DNA from: Paraburkholderia bryophila
Lineage (GTDB): Bacteria > Pseudomonadota > Gammaproteobacteria > Burkholderiales > Burkholderiaceae
Reading direction: 5' to 3'
Assembly: GCF_013409255.1 (NCBI RefSeq)
Contig: NZ_JACCAS010000001.1
Span: forward strand, 4,650,001 to 4,714,000
DNA: 64,000 bases
Shown here: piece after piece, positions 9,732 to 18,639 of the stretch
How positions within the stretch are numbered: the stretch's first letter is position 1
Layout of the letters: each line of letters starts with the position of its first letter
Translations under genes and position numbers: made by a program
The notes under the pieces: model-generated
What the model saw: the letters and a program-made list of their open reading frames with translations, nothing else
What the model was told of the DNA's origin: nothing
Database searches by the model: none

Positions 9732-10796
9732 ATGGCAACGGCCACGAAGACGCCGGCTAAACGAGCCACGTCTCAGACAAACGCGGCAGCCGCGGCAAAG
9801 TCGACTCGAACGTCGGCTCGCAGCGGTAGCGGCGCGGTAAAAAAAGCATCGTCGAAAGCCGGTGGGGCGGCGGCCAGGAGCGCAACGGGCATCGCATCGG
9901 GTGCGGCGAAAAAGCCGGCGGCGAAGCCTGGGCTCAATGGCGCATCGGCGCCGGCGTCTGCGTCTGCTAAGCGCGCCAAAGCGCCGCGTGCGAAGAGCAA
10001 TGGCGCATTGCCTGCCGAACTCGCGGGCGACGTGCAGGAACTCGCGCGCGTCACGCAAGAAGGTCACGAAGGCGAAGTCGTGCGCAAGACGCGTGCGTCG
10101 TCGAGTGCGGGCGGCGAAGGGACTAGCGCGAGCGAAGTCGCGGTGCCGGTGCAGATCGCCGGTCTCACGCCTGAAGAGACGCGGCCCGCGTATTGGGACA
10201 AGGCGTGCGCGGATCTCGTCAAGCGCGATCGCATTCTGAAGAAGCTGATTCCGAAATTCGGTCCGGTGCATCTGCTGAGCCGTGGCGATCCGTTCGTCAC
10301 GCTCGCGCGCTCGGTGGTCGGGCAGCAGATTTCGGTCGCGTCCGCGCAAGCGGTGTGGGCCAAGGTCGAGGCCGCGTGTCCGAAGCTGGTGCCGCAGCAG
10401 TTCATCAAGCTCGGTCAGGAGAAACTGACCGCGTGCGGTTTGTCCAGGCGCAAAGCCGAATACGTGCTCGATCTCGCGCAGCACTTCGTGTCGGGCGCAT
10501 TGCACGTCGGCAAGTGGACGACGATGGAAGACGAGGCGGTGATCGCCGAACTCACGCAGATTCGCGGCATCGGCCGCTGGACCGCGGAGATGTTCCTGAT
10601 CTTCAATCTGTCGCGCCCCGACGTCCTGCCGCTCGACGATCTCGGTTTGATCCGCGCGATCAGCGTCAACTATTTCAGCGGCGAGCCGGTCACGCGCAGC
10701 GAAGCGCGCGAGGTCGCGGCAAACTGGGAGCCGTGGCGTACCGTCGCGACCTGGTATATGTGGCGTAGTCTCGATCCGTTGCCGGTCGAATACTGA
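9732..10796 (+). CDS. alkA: DNA-3-methyladenine glycosylase II (AlkA-like) with basic N-terminal tail
   Basis: A helix-hairpin-helix DNA glycosylase that removes alkylated bases. The catalytic domain covers about residues 150-354: the HhH motif LTQIRGIGRWTAEMF is at 274-288 and the conserved Asp pair is D302-D303 in LPLDDLGL. Residues 1 to about 135 are low-complexity, rich in Ala, Lys, Ser and Thr, like histone H1 tails, and are absent from E. coli AlkA. A GGAGG ribosome site precedes the ATG at 9732, so the tail is probably translated. It lies 47 bp after cysS. Confidence 0.88.
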   Translation: MATATKTPAKRATSQTNAAAAAKSTRTSARSGSGAVKKASSKAGGAAARSATGIASGAAKKPAAKPGLNGASAPASASAKRAKAPRAKSNGALPAELAGDVQELARVTQEGHEGEVVRKTRASSSAGGEGTSASEVAVPVQIAGLTPEETRPAYWDKACADLVKRDRILKKLIPKFGPVHLLSRGDPFVTLARSVVGQQISVASAQAVWAKVEAACPKLVPQQFIKLGQEKLTACGLSRRKAEYVLDLAQHFVSGALHVGKWTTMEDEAVIAELTQIRGIGRWTAEMFLIFNLSRPDVLPLDDLGLIRAISVNYFSGEPVTRSEAREVAANWEPWRTVATWYMWRSLDPLPVEY

Positions 10797-10863
10797 ATAC
10801 TGAACCAAAGAACGAGCCATCTCGAAAACTATTGAATGTTCGTATTTGATAGTTGCGAGGGGG

Positions 10864-10891
10864 TTTAGACATTGGCGCGCGCGGTTAGAAT
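10864..10891 (+). promoter_or_regulatory. Possible accA promoter
   Basis: TTTAGA (10864-10869), 16-bp spacer, TAGAAT (10886-10891), 33 bp before the accA ATG. The -10 is good, the -35 poor. Confidence 0.35.
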
Positions 10892-10924
10892 ACGCGCTGC
10901 CGGTAAGTCCAAGGATTACAACCA

Positions 10925-11896
10925 ATGAAGACCACGTTTCTGGATTTCGAACAGCCGATCGCTGAACTCGAAGCGAAGATCGAAGAATTGCGCTTCGTGC
11001 AGGACGATTCGGCCGTCGATATTTCGGAAGAGATCGAGCGGCTGTCCAAGAAGAGTCAACAGCTCACCAAAGATCTTTACGCGAACCTCACACCGTGGCA
11101 GGTTTCGCAAATCGCCCGTCATCCGCAGCGCCCGTACACGTTCGACTACGTGAGCGAGCTGTTCACCGATTTCCACGAACTGCACGGCGACCGCAACTAT
11201 GCGGACGACCTGTCGATCGTCGGCGGCCTCGCACGTTTCAATGGCCAGGCCTGCATGGTGATCGGTCATCAGAAGGGCCGCGACACGAAGGAACGCGCGC
11301 TGCGCAACTTCGGCATGCCGCGTCCGGAAGGCTATCGCAAGGCCGAACGCCTGATGCGTCTCGCCGAAAAATTCAGCCTGCCGATCTTCACGTTCATCGA
11401 TACGCCGGGCGCTTATCCCGGCATCGGCGCGGAAGAGCGCGGCCAGTCCGAGGCGATCGGCCGCAATCTGTACGTGATGGCCGAACTGAAGACGCCGCTG
11501 ATCGCCACGATCATCGGTGAAGGCGGTTCGGGCGGCGCGCTCGCGATCGCCGTGGGCGACAGCGTGCTGATGCTGCAATTCTCGACCTATTCGGTGATCT
11601 CGCCGGAAGGCTGCGCGTCGATTCTGTGGAAGAGCGCCGCGAAAGCGCCGGAAGCCGCGGAAGCGCTGGGCCTGACCGCGCATCGTCTGAAGGCGCTCGG
11701 CTTGATCGACAAGATCGTCAACGAACCGCTCGGCGGCGCACATCGCGATCCGAAGGGCATGGCCGCGATGTTGCGCCGTGCGCTCGCCGACTCGCTGCGT
11801 CAGTTCCAGGGCATGAGCATCACCGACCTGCGTCAGCGCCGTTTCGATCGGCTCATGGCGTACGGCAAATTCAAGGAAACGACGCCGGGTGCGTAA
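10925..11896 (+). CDS. accA: Acetyl-CoA carboxylase carboxyltransferase subunit alpha
   Basis: A 323-residue cytoplasmic protein, standard length. With AccD it transfers the carboxyl group from biotin to acetyl-CoA, giving malonyl-CoA for fatty acid synthesis. Recognised by [60 protein letters not shown] and [11 protein letters not shown], the last forming the oxyanion/CoA region. A strong hairpin that may end its transcript lies inside the 5' end of tilS. Confidence 0.97.
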   Translation: MKTTFLDFEQPIAELEAKIEELRFVQDDSAVDISEEIERLSKKSQQLTKDLYANLTPWQVSQIARHPQRPYTFDYVSELFTDFHELHGDRNYADDLSIVGGLARFNGQACMVIGHQKGRDTKERALRNFGMPRPEGYRKAERLMRLAEKFSLPIFTFIDTPGAYPGIGAEERGQSEAIGRNLYVMAELKTPLIATIIGEGGSGGALAIAVGDSVLMLQFSTYSVISPEGCASILWKSAAKAPEAAEALGLTAHRLKALGLIDKIVNEPLGGAHRDPKGMAAMLRRALADSLRQFQGMSITDLRQRRFDRLMAYGKFKETTPGA

Positions 11897-11944
11897 GCCC
11901 GCGCGCGTTTTCTTTCGTCCAGTAGCGCGTCTCGCGCTAGCGAC

Positions 11945-13501
11945 GTGACCACCACCGCCGATTCATCCGCCGACCGCCTCGTTCTCGAGGCGGTCGGCGT
12001 TTGTTTATCCGCACTGCCATTGCCGTTGCCACTGCACGGCGACGCGCGTGTTGCGATTGCATTCAGCGGCGGGGTGGACTCGAGCGTGTTGCTCGACGCC
12101 GCGGTACGAGTGGCCGGTGCGTCGCGTTGCATCGCGCTGCATGTGCATCATGGTTTGAGCGCACACGCCGACGCTTGGCTCGCGCACTGCGAAGCGTTTG
12201 CGCGGGAACGCGGCGTTGAATTCGATGCGCGCCGAGTCGAGGTATCGCGCGATGCGGGTGTCAGTCTCGAAGCCGCCGCGCGCGACGCGCGTTATCGCGC
12301 GCTGGATGCGATGTGCGCGGCGCACGGCGTTCATGCGTTGTGGCTCGCGCAGCATGCGGACGATCAGGCGGAGACGGTGTTGCTGCAGTTGTTGCGCGGC
12401 GCGGGTCTCGCGGGGCTGGCGGCGATGGCGCCGGAGTACGCGCCGTCTGGCGCGGTGGCGCTGCGGATGCGGCCGTTGCTTCATCTGCTGCGCGCGCAGC
12501 TCGAGCAGTACGCGAGCGCGCGCGGCTTGCGCTGGATCGACGACGAGTCCAATGCGGATACCCGCTACGCGCGTAATGCGTTGCGTCACGAGGTGACGCC
12601 CGCGCTGGCCGTTCACTTTCCCGGATTCCGCGACGCGCTCGCGCGCACGGCGGCGCATGCGGCGTCGGCGCAGCGCTTGCTCGACGATCTCGCGCGCGTC
12701 GACATGAACACGGTGTCGCGCGACGAAGGCCGCGCGTTGTCGCACGACGCGCTGCTCGCACTCGACGACGATCGCGCGCTCAATCTGCTGCGTTACTGGA
12801 TGCGTACGCTGGGCTTCGTCGCGGCATCGACTGCGCGACTCGGCGATGCGTTGCGTCAATTGCGCGAAGTCGGGGTGGCGGACGATGGTCACCGCTTGCG
12901 GATCGATCACGCGGGGCAGGCGTTGCGCAGTTATCGCGGGCTCGTGTATTGGGAGGCGGGCGATAGTCGCGAGCCCGCCGACGAGACAGCGCTCGTCGCG
13001 CGTGAGACGAGTGCGTTGGCGTGGCAGGGCGAGTCGATCTGGCGTTTGCCGCAATGGCGCGGGACGTTTGTGTTTGCGGTGGTAGAGCAGGGCGGGATTG
13101 AAGCGCCTCGACACGAAGGCGAGTCCACTCCGCGCTTGGGTGCCGGAGTTCATAACGAGTCCCACAGCAAATCCGATTTCGACGCTCAAGCACCCGCCTA
13201 CGAGCCCGACACGATCCCTCTCAGCGTACTAAAACGCGCGCTACTGACTGCCCGTTCCCGCCGCGGCGGCGAACGCATGCGCGTGAATGCGTCGCCCAAC
13301 GCGCCGAGCCGCACCCTGAAAAATCTCTTCCAGGAGCGCGGCATCCCGGCATGGAAACGCGACGTGCCGTTGCTCTATCTCGGCGATGACCTTTTGTTCG
13401 TGCCCTTGCTCGGCGTGAACCGCGCGGCGCTCGCGGATCTCGGCAACGCAACCGAACCCCGCATTCTCATCAGCTGGCGCGAGGATCTGACGATCGCCTG
13501 A
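11945..13501 (+). CDS. tilS: tRNA(Ile)-lysidine synthase TilS
   Basis: It modifies the wobble cytidine of the CAU-anticodon tRNA-Ile to lysidine with ATP, which switches it from Met to Ile decoding. The PP-loop AFSGGVDSS is at about residues 39-46, followed by HVHHGLSAHADAW and LAQHADDQAETVLLQLLRGAG, typical of TilS. The C-terminal lysidine synthase domain (RSRRGGERMRVN, LKNLFQERGIPAWKRDVPLLY) is present. At 518 residues it is longer than the E. coli protein, mainly through a variable linker. The start is a GTG at 11945, 48 bp after accA. Codons 9-18 encode a 13-bp perfect hairpin (see the terminator entry). Confidence 0.93.
   Translation: MTTTADSSADRLVLEAVGVCLSALPLPLPLHGDARVAIAFSGGVDSSVLLDAAVRVAGASRCIALHVHHGLSAHADAWLAHCEAFARERGVEFDARRVEVSRDAGVSLEAAARDARYRALDAMCAAHGVHALWLAQHADDQAETVLLQLLRGAGLAGLAAMAPEYAPSGAVALRMRPLLHLLRAQLEQYASARGLRWIDDESNADTRYARNALRHEVTPALAVHFPGFRDALARTAAHAASAQRLLDDLARVDMNTVSRDEGRALSHDALLALDDDRALNLLRYWMRTLGFVAASTARLGDALRQLREVGVADDGHRLRIDHAGQALRSYRGLVYWEAGDSREPADETALVARETSALAWQGESIWRLPQWRGTFVFAVVEQGGIEAPRHEGESTPRLGAGVHNESHSKSDFDAQAPAYEPDTIPLSVLKRALLTARSRRGGERMRVNASPNAPSRTLKNLFQERGIPAWKRDVPLLYLGDDLLFVPLLGVNRAALADLGNATEPRILISWREDLTIA
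11969..12006 (+). terminator. Terminator-like hairpin inside the tilS 5' coding end
   Basis: A 13-bp perfect stem (11969-11981 with 11986-11998) closed by TTCT and followed by GTTTGTTT. It has the form of an intrinsic terminator, 70 bp after the accA stop codon but 24 nt inside the tilS frame. It could end accA transcripts or attenuate tilS. Confidence 0.5.
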
Positions 13502-13877
13502 CCGACCGGTCGGACAACCCGGTGATCCAATCGGTGAATCGCGCGCCGACGCGCCAATCCGCACCGGACAAGCCTTTGCAGCCGGCATTCGACGCCTTTC
13601 CATGGCCTTTCCGGCTTGTCTTTTTGCGCTCGATCGGGTACGTTAACTTGTTTGCCCGGCCCGCTTTTGCCGTCGCTTGTGTCGGTTTTCCGATCGTGAT
13701 CCGAAATTCCCGGTAAGCCATTAGCGATCAATCACGGGCAAATCCGCGCGTGCTGCACGCGCGCTGCATCTACGCCGCCACACACTTCGCCGCCGTTCAC
13801 GAGACGTTGCGCCCCTGTGCTTTTGTGCGGTCGTCTCCAGCGCGCCAGCGCGGTTTCTCCTTCAGTTCAGAACGACA
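13502..13877. other. Intergenic region tilS-lysC
   Basis: It holds the tilS terminator and a 12-bp perfect palindrome CCGACCGGTCGG (13502-13513) directly after the tilS stop. The lysC promoter should lie here, but I cannot place hexamers with confidence. No gene seen. Confidence 0.5.
13567..13625 (+). terminator. Possible terminator after tilS
   Basis: GACAAGCC (13567-13574) pairs with GGCTTGTC (13613-13620) and is followed by TTTTT. The loop is long (38 nt), so confidence is moderate. Confidence 0.45.
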
Positions 13878-15128
13878 ATGGCACTCATCGTACATAAATA
13901 CGGCGGCACCTCGATGGGCTCGGTCGAGCGCATCAAGAACGTCGCCAAGCGCGTCGCGAAATGGCATAAGGCCGGCCACAAGATGGTGGTCGTGCCGTCG
14001 GCAATGTCCGGCGAAACCAACCGCCTGCTCGGTCTCGCGAAAGAAATCACCACGCAGCCGAGCCCGCGCGAACTCGACATGATCGCCGCCACCGGCGAGC
14101 AGGTCAGCTCGGGTCTGTTGGCCATCGCGCTGCAGGAAGCCGGCGTCGACGCGGTCAGCTACGCCGGCTGGCAAGTGCCGATCAAAACGGATAGCGCGTT
14201 CACGAAAGCGCGCATCATGGAGATCGACGGCGAGCGCGTGCTGCGCGATCTCGAAGCAGGCAAGGTGGTGGTGATCACCGGCTTCCAGGGTATCGACCCG
14301 GACGGCCATATCACCACGCTCGGCCGCGGCGGTTCGGATACGTCGGCGGTTGCGGTCGCGGCTGCGTTGAAGGCCGACGAGTGCCTGATTTACACGGACG
14401 TCGACGGTGTCTACACGACTGACCCGCGTGTGGTCGAAGAAGCGCGCCGACTCGATCGCGTGACGTTTGAAGAAATGCTGGAAATGGCCAGCCTGGGTTC
14501 GAAGGTGCTGCAGATCCGTTCGGTGGAATTCGCCGGCAAATATCAGGTGAAGACGCGCGTGCTGTCGAGCCTGACCGATCCGCTCATCCCGCTCGACGCC
14601 GAAATGAAGTCGGGCACCCTGATTACTTTTGAAGAAGACGAGACCATGGAAAAAGCAGTCATCTCGGGCATCGCGTTTCAGCGCGACGAAGCTCGTATTG
14701 CCGTGATGGGTGTGCCCGACAAGCCGGGTATCGCGTATCAGATTCTCGGCCCGGTGGCGGACGCGAATATCGACGTCGACATGATCATCCAGAACCAGAG
14801 CGTCGAAGGTAAAACGGCCTTCACGTTCACCGTGGGCCGCGGCGACTATCAGCGCGCCATGGACATCCTCACGACCCAGGTGAAGGGCCACGTGCAGGCG
14901 GAGCAGGTGCTGGGCGATCTGAAGGTGTCGAAGGTCTCGGTGGTCGGCGTCGGCATGCGTTCGCATGTGGGTATCGCGAGCACGATGTTCCGCACGCTGT
15001 CGGAAGAGGGTATCAACATCCAGATGATCTCCACCTCCGAAATCAAGATTTCGGTATTGATCGACGAGAAGTATATGGAGCTCGCCGTGCGCGCGCTGCA
15101 TAAGGCGTTCGAACTGGATCAGGCGTAA
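13878..15128 (+). CDS. lysC: Aspartate kinase
   Basis: The first enzyme of the aspartate pathway (lysine, methionine, threonine): it phosphorylates aspartate. A monofunctional 416-residue protein: kinase domain from KYGGTS (residues 7-12) to about 245, with GFQGIDPDGHITTLGRGGSDT, then two ACT domains that normally sense lysine and threonine. An in-frame ATG at 14646 (reads MEKAVISGIAFQRDEA) sits exactly where the beta-subunit of alpha-beta aspartokinases begins, so a separate regulatory subunit from internal translation is possible. A strong terminator follows. Confidence 0.96.
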   Translation: MALIVHKYGGTSMGSVERIKNVAKRVAKWHKAGHKMVVVPSAMSGETNRLLGLAKEITTQPSPRELDMIAATGEQVSSGLLAIALQEAGVDAVSYAGWQVPIKTDSAFTKARIMEIDGERVLRDLEAGKVVVITGFQGIDPDGHITTLGRGGSDTSAVAVAAALKADECLIYTDVDGVYTTDPRVVEEARRLDRVTFEEMLEMASLGSKVLQIRSVEFAGKYQVKTRVLSSLTDPLIPLDAEMKSGTLITFEEDETMEKAVISGIAFQRDEARIAVMGVPDKPGIAYQILGPVADANIDVDMIIQNQSVEGKTAFTFTVGRGDYQRAMDILTTQVKGHVQAEQVLGDLKVSKVSVVGVGMRSHVGIASTMFRTLSEEGINIQMISTSEIKISVLIDEKYMELAVRALHKAFELDQA

Positions 15129-15137
15129 TTTGCTGAA

Positions 15138-15170
15138 AAACGGGGCGCTGAGAAGCGCCCCGTTTGCTTT
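15138..15170 (+). terminator. Rho-independent terminator after lysC
   Basis: AAACGGGGCGCT (15138-15149), loop GAGA, AGCGCCCCGTTT (15154-15165): a 12-bp perfect stem that ends in T-rich sequence 10 bp after the stop codon. Confidence 0.85.
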
Positions 15171-15236
15171 GAGCGGCCAATGTGAACAGATCAAGTCGCC
15201 AATGACGAAATTGGCACAAAAAATGTTCGCCAGACA

Positions 15237-15265
15237 TTGACCTTCCCTGATCGGCCCGCTATTAT
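15237..15265 (+). promoter_or_regulatory. Promoter of tRNA-Ser
   Basis: TTGACC (15237-15242), exactly 17 bp, TATTAT (15260-15265). It is near consensus and sits 43 bp before the tRNA. Confidence 0.8.
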
Positions 15266-15308
15266 CTTGGCTTCGTTGCGCTGACTCCCTGCGCAACCGA
15301 AAGTTTGG

Positions 15309-15401
15309 GAGACGTGGCCGAGAGGTCGAAGGCACTCCCCTGCTAAGGGAGCATCTGGGCCAAAACCTGGATCGAGGGTTCGAATCCCTCCGTCTCCGCC
15401 A
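15309..15401 (+). tRNA. tRNA-Ser (anticodon GCT)
   Basis: A 93-nt class II tRNA with encoded CCA. The acceptor stem GGAGACG pairs with CGTCTCC (15391-15397). The anticodon loop is in CCCCTGCTAAGGG. A long variable arm (CATCTGGGCC...GGATC) follows, and GGTTCGAATCC forms the T arm. It reads AGC/AGU codons. Confidence 0.96.
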
Positions 15402-15415
15402 GAAGTGGTAGAGAG

Positions 15416-15449
15416 AACCCCGCAGAGTCTAGGCTCTGCGGGGTTTTTG
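15416..15449 (+). terminator. Terminator after tRNA-Ser
   Basis: AACCCCGCAGAG (15416-15427), loop of 6, CTCTGCGGGGTT (15434-15445), then TTT. A 12-bp stem with a T tract. Confidence 0.88.
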
Positions 15450-15563
15450 TTTTTCAGCTCGTCGTTAGGCCCATCACCGGGCGGCAGGTACATTCCGTCG
15501 ATACTGTTCGGTCACCTGGTGTTTTGGAAGTCCGGATTAGCGAACCCGATTCACCGAGCTGCT

Positions 15564-17024
15564 TCACCTACGCTCAGGAAATCGAAGTTTCGAATGACTC
15601 CGGCCGTATGACCAGTAAATGATCATGCCGATCACAAGCCAGACGACCAGTCGTATCCACGTAACCAGCGGCAGTCCGGCCATGAGCAGAAGGCAGAACA
15701 AGATGCCGAGGACGGGCACGATCGGCACGCCGGGAACGCGGAAAGGGCGGGCGGCATCGGAGTCGCTGCGTCGCAGATACATGACGGCACTGCAAACGAG
15801 AACGAAGGCGAACAAAGTGCCAATGCTAACCATCTCGCCCAGGACGCCGATGGGCGTGAATGCCGCAACGATCGCGACGATCGAGCCGATCATGATCTGG
15901 CTAAGGTGAGGTGTCTGCAGGCGCGGATGGACACGGGCGAACAGCTGCGGCAGCAGGCCATCCTGTGACATGGTGAAGAAAATTCGACTCTGGCCGTAGA
16001 GCAGCACGAGAATGACCGTCGTCAGTCCGGTCAGGGCACCGATCTTGATGAGAATAGAGAACCAGTTCACACCGATCGCATCTACGCCCTTTGCAATTGG
16101 ATCAGGCACGTTGAGTTCTGCATAGGGCACGAGGCCCGTCAGCACGCCAGCAACAAGGATGTAGAGGATCGTGCAGATTATCAGCGATCCAAGGATGCCG
16201 ACGGGCATATCGCGCTGCGGTTTTCTTGCCTCCTGTGCCGCCGTGGATACCGCGTCAAAACCGATGAAAGCAAAGAAGACGACGGCTGAGCCGCGCAGTA
16301 TTCCGCTCATGCCGAAGTTACCGAATTGCCCGGTGTTTTCCGGAATGAACGGATGCCAGTTCGCGGGGTGGACGAAAAATGCCCCGATCGCAATGAATGC
16401 CACAACCACCGTTAGCTTGATCGCGACCATGATGTTGTTCAGCCGCGCCGACTCTTTGGTGCCAAGGACGAGCAAGGTCGTCAGAATGGCGATAATCACG
16501 ACGGCGGGCAGGTTGACGACGCCCGTTGCTGTCGTGCCGTCGGCCAGCTTGACCACGGTGCCGGACGCCGCGGACAGGGCGGGTGGAACGTCGATGCCCA
16601 CGTTGTGCAACAGGCTCACGATATATCCGGACCAGCCGACCGCGACCGTTGCTGCGCCCATCGCGTATTCGAGAATCAGGTCCCAGCCGATGATCCAGGC
16701 GAATATCTCGCCGAGCGTCGCATAGGTGTAGGTGTAGCTGCTGCCGCATACGGGCAGCATTGCGGCCAACTCCGAATAGCACAATCCAACGAACGCACAC
16801 GCGATTCCGCCCAGCACAAACGACAGCACGATGCTCGGCCCCGCATATTGGGCCGCCGCTGTACCGGTCAATACAAAGATACCTGCACCGATGATGGCAC
16901 CGATGCCCATCGCCGTGATGCTTGTCGCGCCCAGCGTCCTCGATAGTCGGTGGCCACCTTCGGCATCTGCACTGGCCACTATGTCTGCGACGGATTTTCG
17001 TGCCGTGTAACGGGTATCAGCCAT
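15564..17024 (-). CDS. Cationic amino acid transporter, APC superfamily
   Basis: An inner-membrane permease of 486 residues with about 12-14 hydrophobic segments. The N-terminal GATSITAMGIGAIIGAGIFV with GTAAAQYAGPS is the glycine-rich helix 1 of APC permeases, and FFAFIGFDAVSTAAQEARKP is the conserved helix 6 region of the bacterial CAT/YhdG-like subgroup. Most similar in layout to CAT-type transporters that exchange basic amino acids; the substrate is not certain. It lies alone downstream of tRNA-Ser, leftward, and is the first gene of a region that looks less core-like. Confidence 0.85.
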   Translation of the reverse strand: MADTRYTARKSVADIVASADAEGGHRLSRTLGATSITAMGIGAIIGAGIFVLTGTAAAQYAGPSIVLSFVLGGIACAFVGLCYSELAAMLPVCGSSYTYTYATLGEIFAWIIGWDLILEYAMGAATVAVGWSGYIVSLLHNVGIDVPPALSAASGTVVKLADGTTATGVVNLPAVVIIAILTTLLVLGTKESARLNNIMVAIKLTVVVAFIAIGAFFVHPANWHPFIPENTGQFGNFGMSGILRGSAVVFFAFIGFDAVSTAAQEARKPQRDMPVGILGSLIICTILYILVAGVLTGLVPYAELNVPDPIAKGVDAIGVNWFSILIKIGALTGLTTVILVLLYGQSRIFFTMSQDGLLPQLFARVHPRLQTPHLSQIMIGSIVAIVAAFTPIGVLGEMVSIGTLFAFVLVCSAVMYLRRSDSDAARPFRVPGVPIVPVLGILFCLLLMAGLPLVTWIRLVVWLVIGMIIYWSYGRSHSKLRFPERR

Positions 17025-17209
17025 GATGAGTCATCCCGAACAGGTGTTGTTAGAAACGGATCGGACGCTTCGATTCGGAGGGCAAAAAACGCTTGCTGCC
17101 GGCGACGGGCAGCATTCAGGGTATGGAACTGACAAATTCAGTCTAGTCCAAATTAGGATTCGCTAACAAGCCGGTACGCCGGCACTAGACGAATACGCGT
17201 TTGCCCCGC

Positions 17210-18196
17210 CTAATTCGTCCCCGTCTCGCGGCGGTGCCGAACCTGTTCGACGGTCTCGCGCGGCGTATGCCCGAACTCCGCCTTGAAAATCCGGTAGAAG
17301 TATTTCTCGTCCGTGAAACCATGGCGCCACGCGACGTCCCGGATGCGTTCCTCGGGACGATCGGGCGACGACAACACCTGGTGCACCCGATACAGCCGCT
17401 TCTGGCGGATTTCCCGCATGACGCCGCCGGCGCTTTCGAAAAGTCGATAGAGCATGGCTCGCGACAAACCCACGTCCCGGCAGATACTTCCGGGCGTCAG
17501 ATCGGGCTGCAGCAGATGGTCGTCGATGTAGCGGCGGATCCGCTGAAGCAGCAGGTCCCGAATCGGCGTTTGCGCGGCGGCCAGCGTGTCCAGTTCCGGG
17601 TGAAGGCTCGCCTTCAGCAGCTCGGTCGTGGCCCGAACAATGTGCGGTACATCATGACGAGTGAGTTGCGGAAGCGTGTTGTACAGCGACATGAGGTAGT
17701 CGCCGAACAACGATCCGACGCCTCGCGTCAATGAAGCGCCGTGCAACTTCCCGGTGTCGGCGGGCAGCCAGTCTCTCGGCACGGAGAGCGAGATTTCGCT
17801 CCCCGGCGTAATGACGCGCTCGAACGGCCGCGCGAAGTCCAGCAGATACAGATCCCCAGCCCGCTTGACCGCTGTCGATGCATCGGATCGCAGCGCGGCG
17901 GTGCCGCATATCTGCAGACTGAAACTATGGAAGTCCCGTTGATCGGCGCGGATGCGCGCCGGCGTGCGTTTTGCGTCGTAGGCGAGAGACGGATCGGGGT
18001 GTCGCCATGTCCGGCCGGCCAGAATGAGCGGGCCGATCGAGACGTTGTCGCGATGAGCGTCGAACGGCAGATCCGATCGGTACGTCGTCACCATATCGCA
18101 ATAGGTGCTGTGCGCGGCCCAGGCGTCGAATCGTTCGCCGACGGGCGCGGAGTCCGTCGAAAAACGACGAATGCGTAACGCTTGATGTTCGGTCAA
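17210..18196 (-). CDS. AraC/XylS-family transcriptional regulator
   Basis: A 328-residue protein with an N-terminal sensing domain of the AraC-binding-like type (RADQRDFHSFSLQICG, AGDLYLLDFARPFERV) and a C-terminal double helix-turn-helix, about the last 100 residues (TPGSICRDVGLSRAMLYRLF and IRDVAWRHGFTDEKYFYRIF, then FGHTPRE). I chose the TTG at 18196 because AGGAG lies 7 nt before it; the frame also offers an ATG at 18232 without such a site. It is divergent from the lipoprotein cluster, so it may control that cluster or the permease. Inducer unknown. Confidence 0.85.
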   Translation of the reverse strand: MTEHQALRIRRFSTDSAPVGERFDAWAAHSTYCDMVTTYRSDLPFDAHRDNVSIGPLILAGRTWRHPDPSLAYDAKRTPARIRADQRDFHSFSLQICGTAALRSDASTAVKRAGDLYLLDFARPFERVITPGSEISLSVPRDWLPADTGKLHGASLTRGVGSLFGDYLMSLYNTLPQLTRHDVPHIVRATTELLKASLHPELDTLAAAQTPIRDLLLQRIRRYIDDHLLQPDLTPGSICRDVGLSRAMLYRLFESAGGVMREIRQKRLYRVHQVLSSPDRPEERIRDVAWRHGFTDEKYFYRIFKAEFGHTPRETVEQVRHRRETGTN

Positions 18197-18639
18197 ATTG
18201 CATCTCCTGGCAGGGCGTACGTCGCCTGTCATGGGCGTCTGACGTCAGAAAGGGAAGTCGTCGTATTGTCATTTAACGTGACGAGTCGAATAACCGGGGT
18301 TTATACGCATGGTATAGCCGGAGACTCGATTTTCTATTTAGCCTGTAGATGCCGATTAATTGTCTGGTCAGATTGGATAGCCCGAACCGTCAAGGCCGGC
18401 AATAGTTTCGCGCAACGCAAATCCACTCCAAATAGAGACGCCATGGCACCCCGCCTCATCGGCGCCCATCCTAAGATGTGGCCTGCATTAACGCTTTATC
18501 CAGCCGTGATTTAACAATTATCTGGAATACCCGTTTTGTAGAAAACGGATTTAACAGAAATAGATCACAGCGCGACAGGACGACGCGCGGTCATTTAAAT
18601 CATCAGCGCGAGCGAGACCTTTTCAATCTGGGGACATCC
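18197..18639. other. Divergent region between AraC gene and lipoprotein cluster
   Basis: About 440 bp, more AT-rich than its neighbours around 18290-18400 and 18490-18600. It probably holds promoters for both directions and AraC-type sites, but I cannot assign a clear -35/-10 pair. No gene seen. Confidence 0.5.

Noticed and set aside
11923..11939. TAGCGCG-TCT-CGCGCTA inverted repeat between accA and tilS as the accA terminator
   Set aside because: No T tract follows; the longer hairpin at 11969-11998 is a better candidate.
15309..15401. tRNA-Ser as a proven integration site
   Set aside because: No integrase gene and no repeat of the tRNA 3' end was noticed downstream, so only a suspicion remains.
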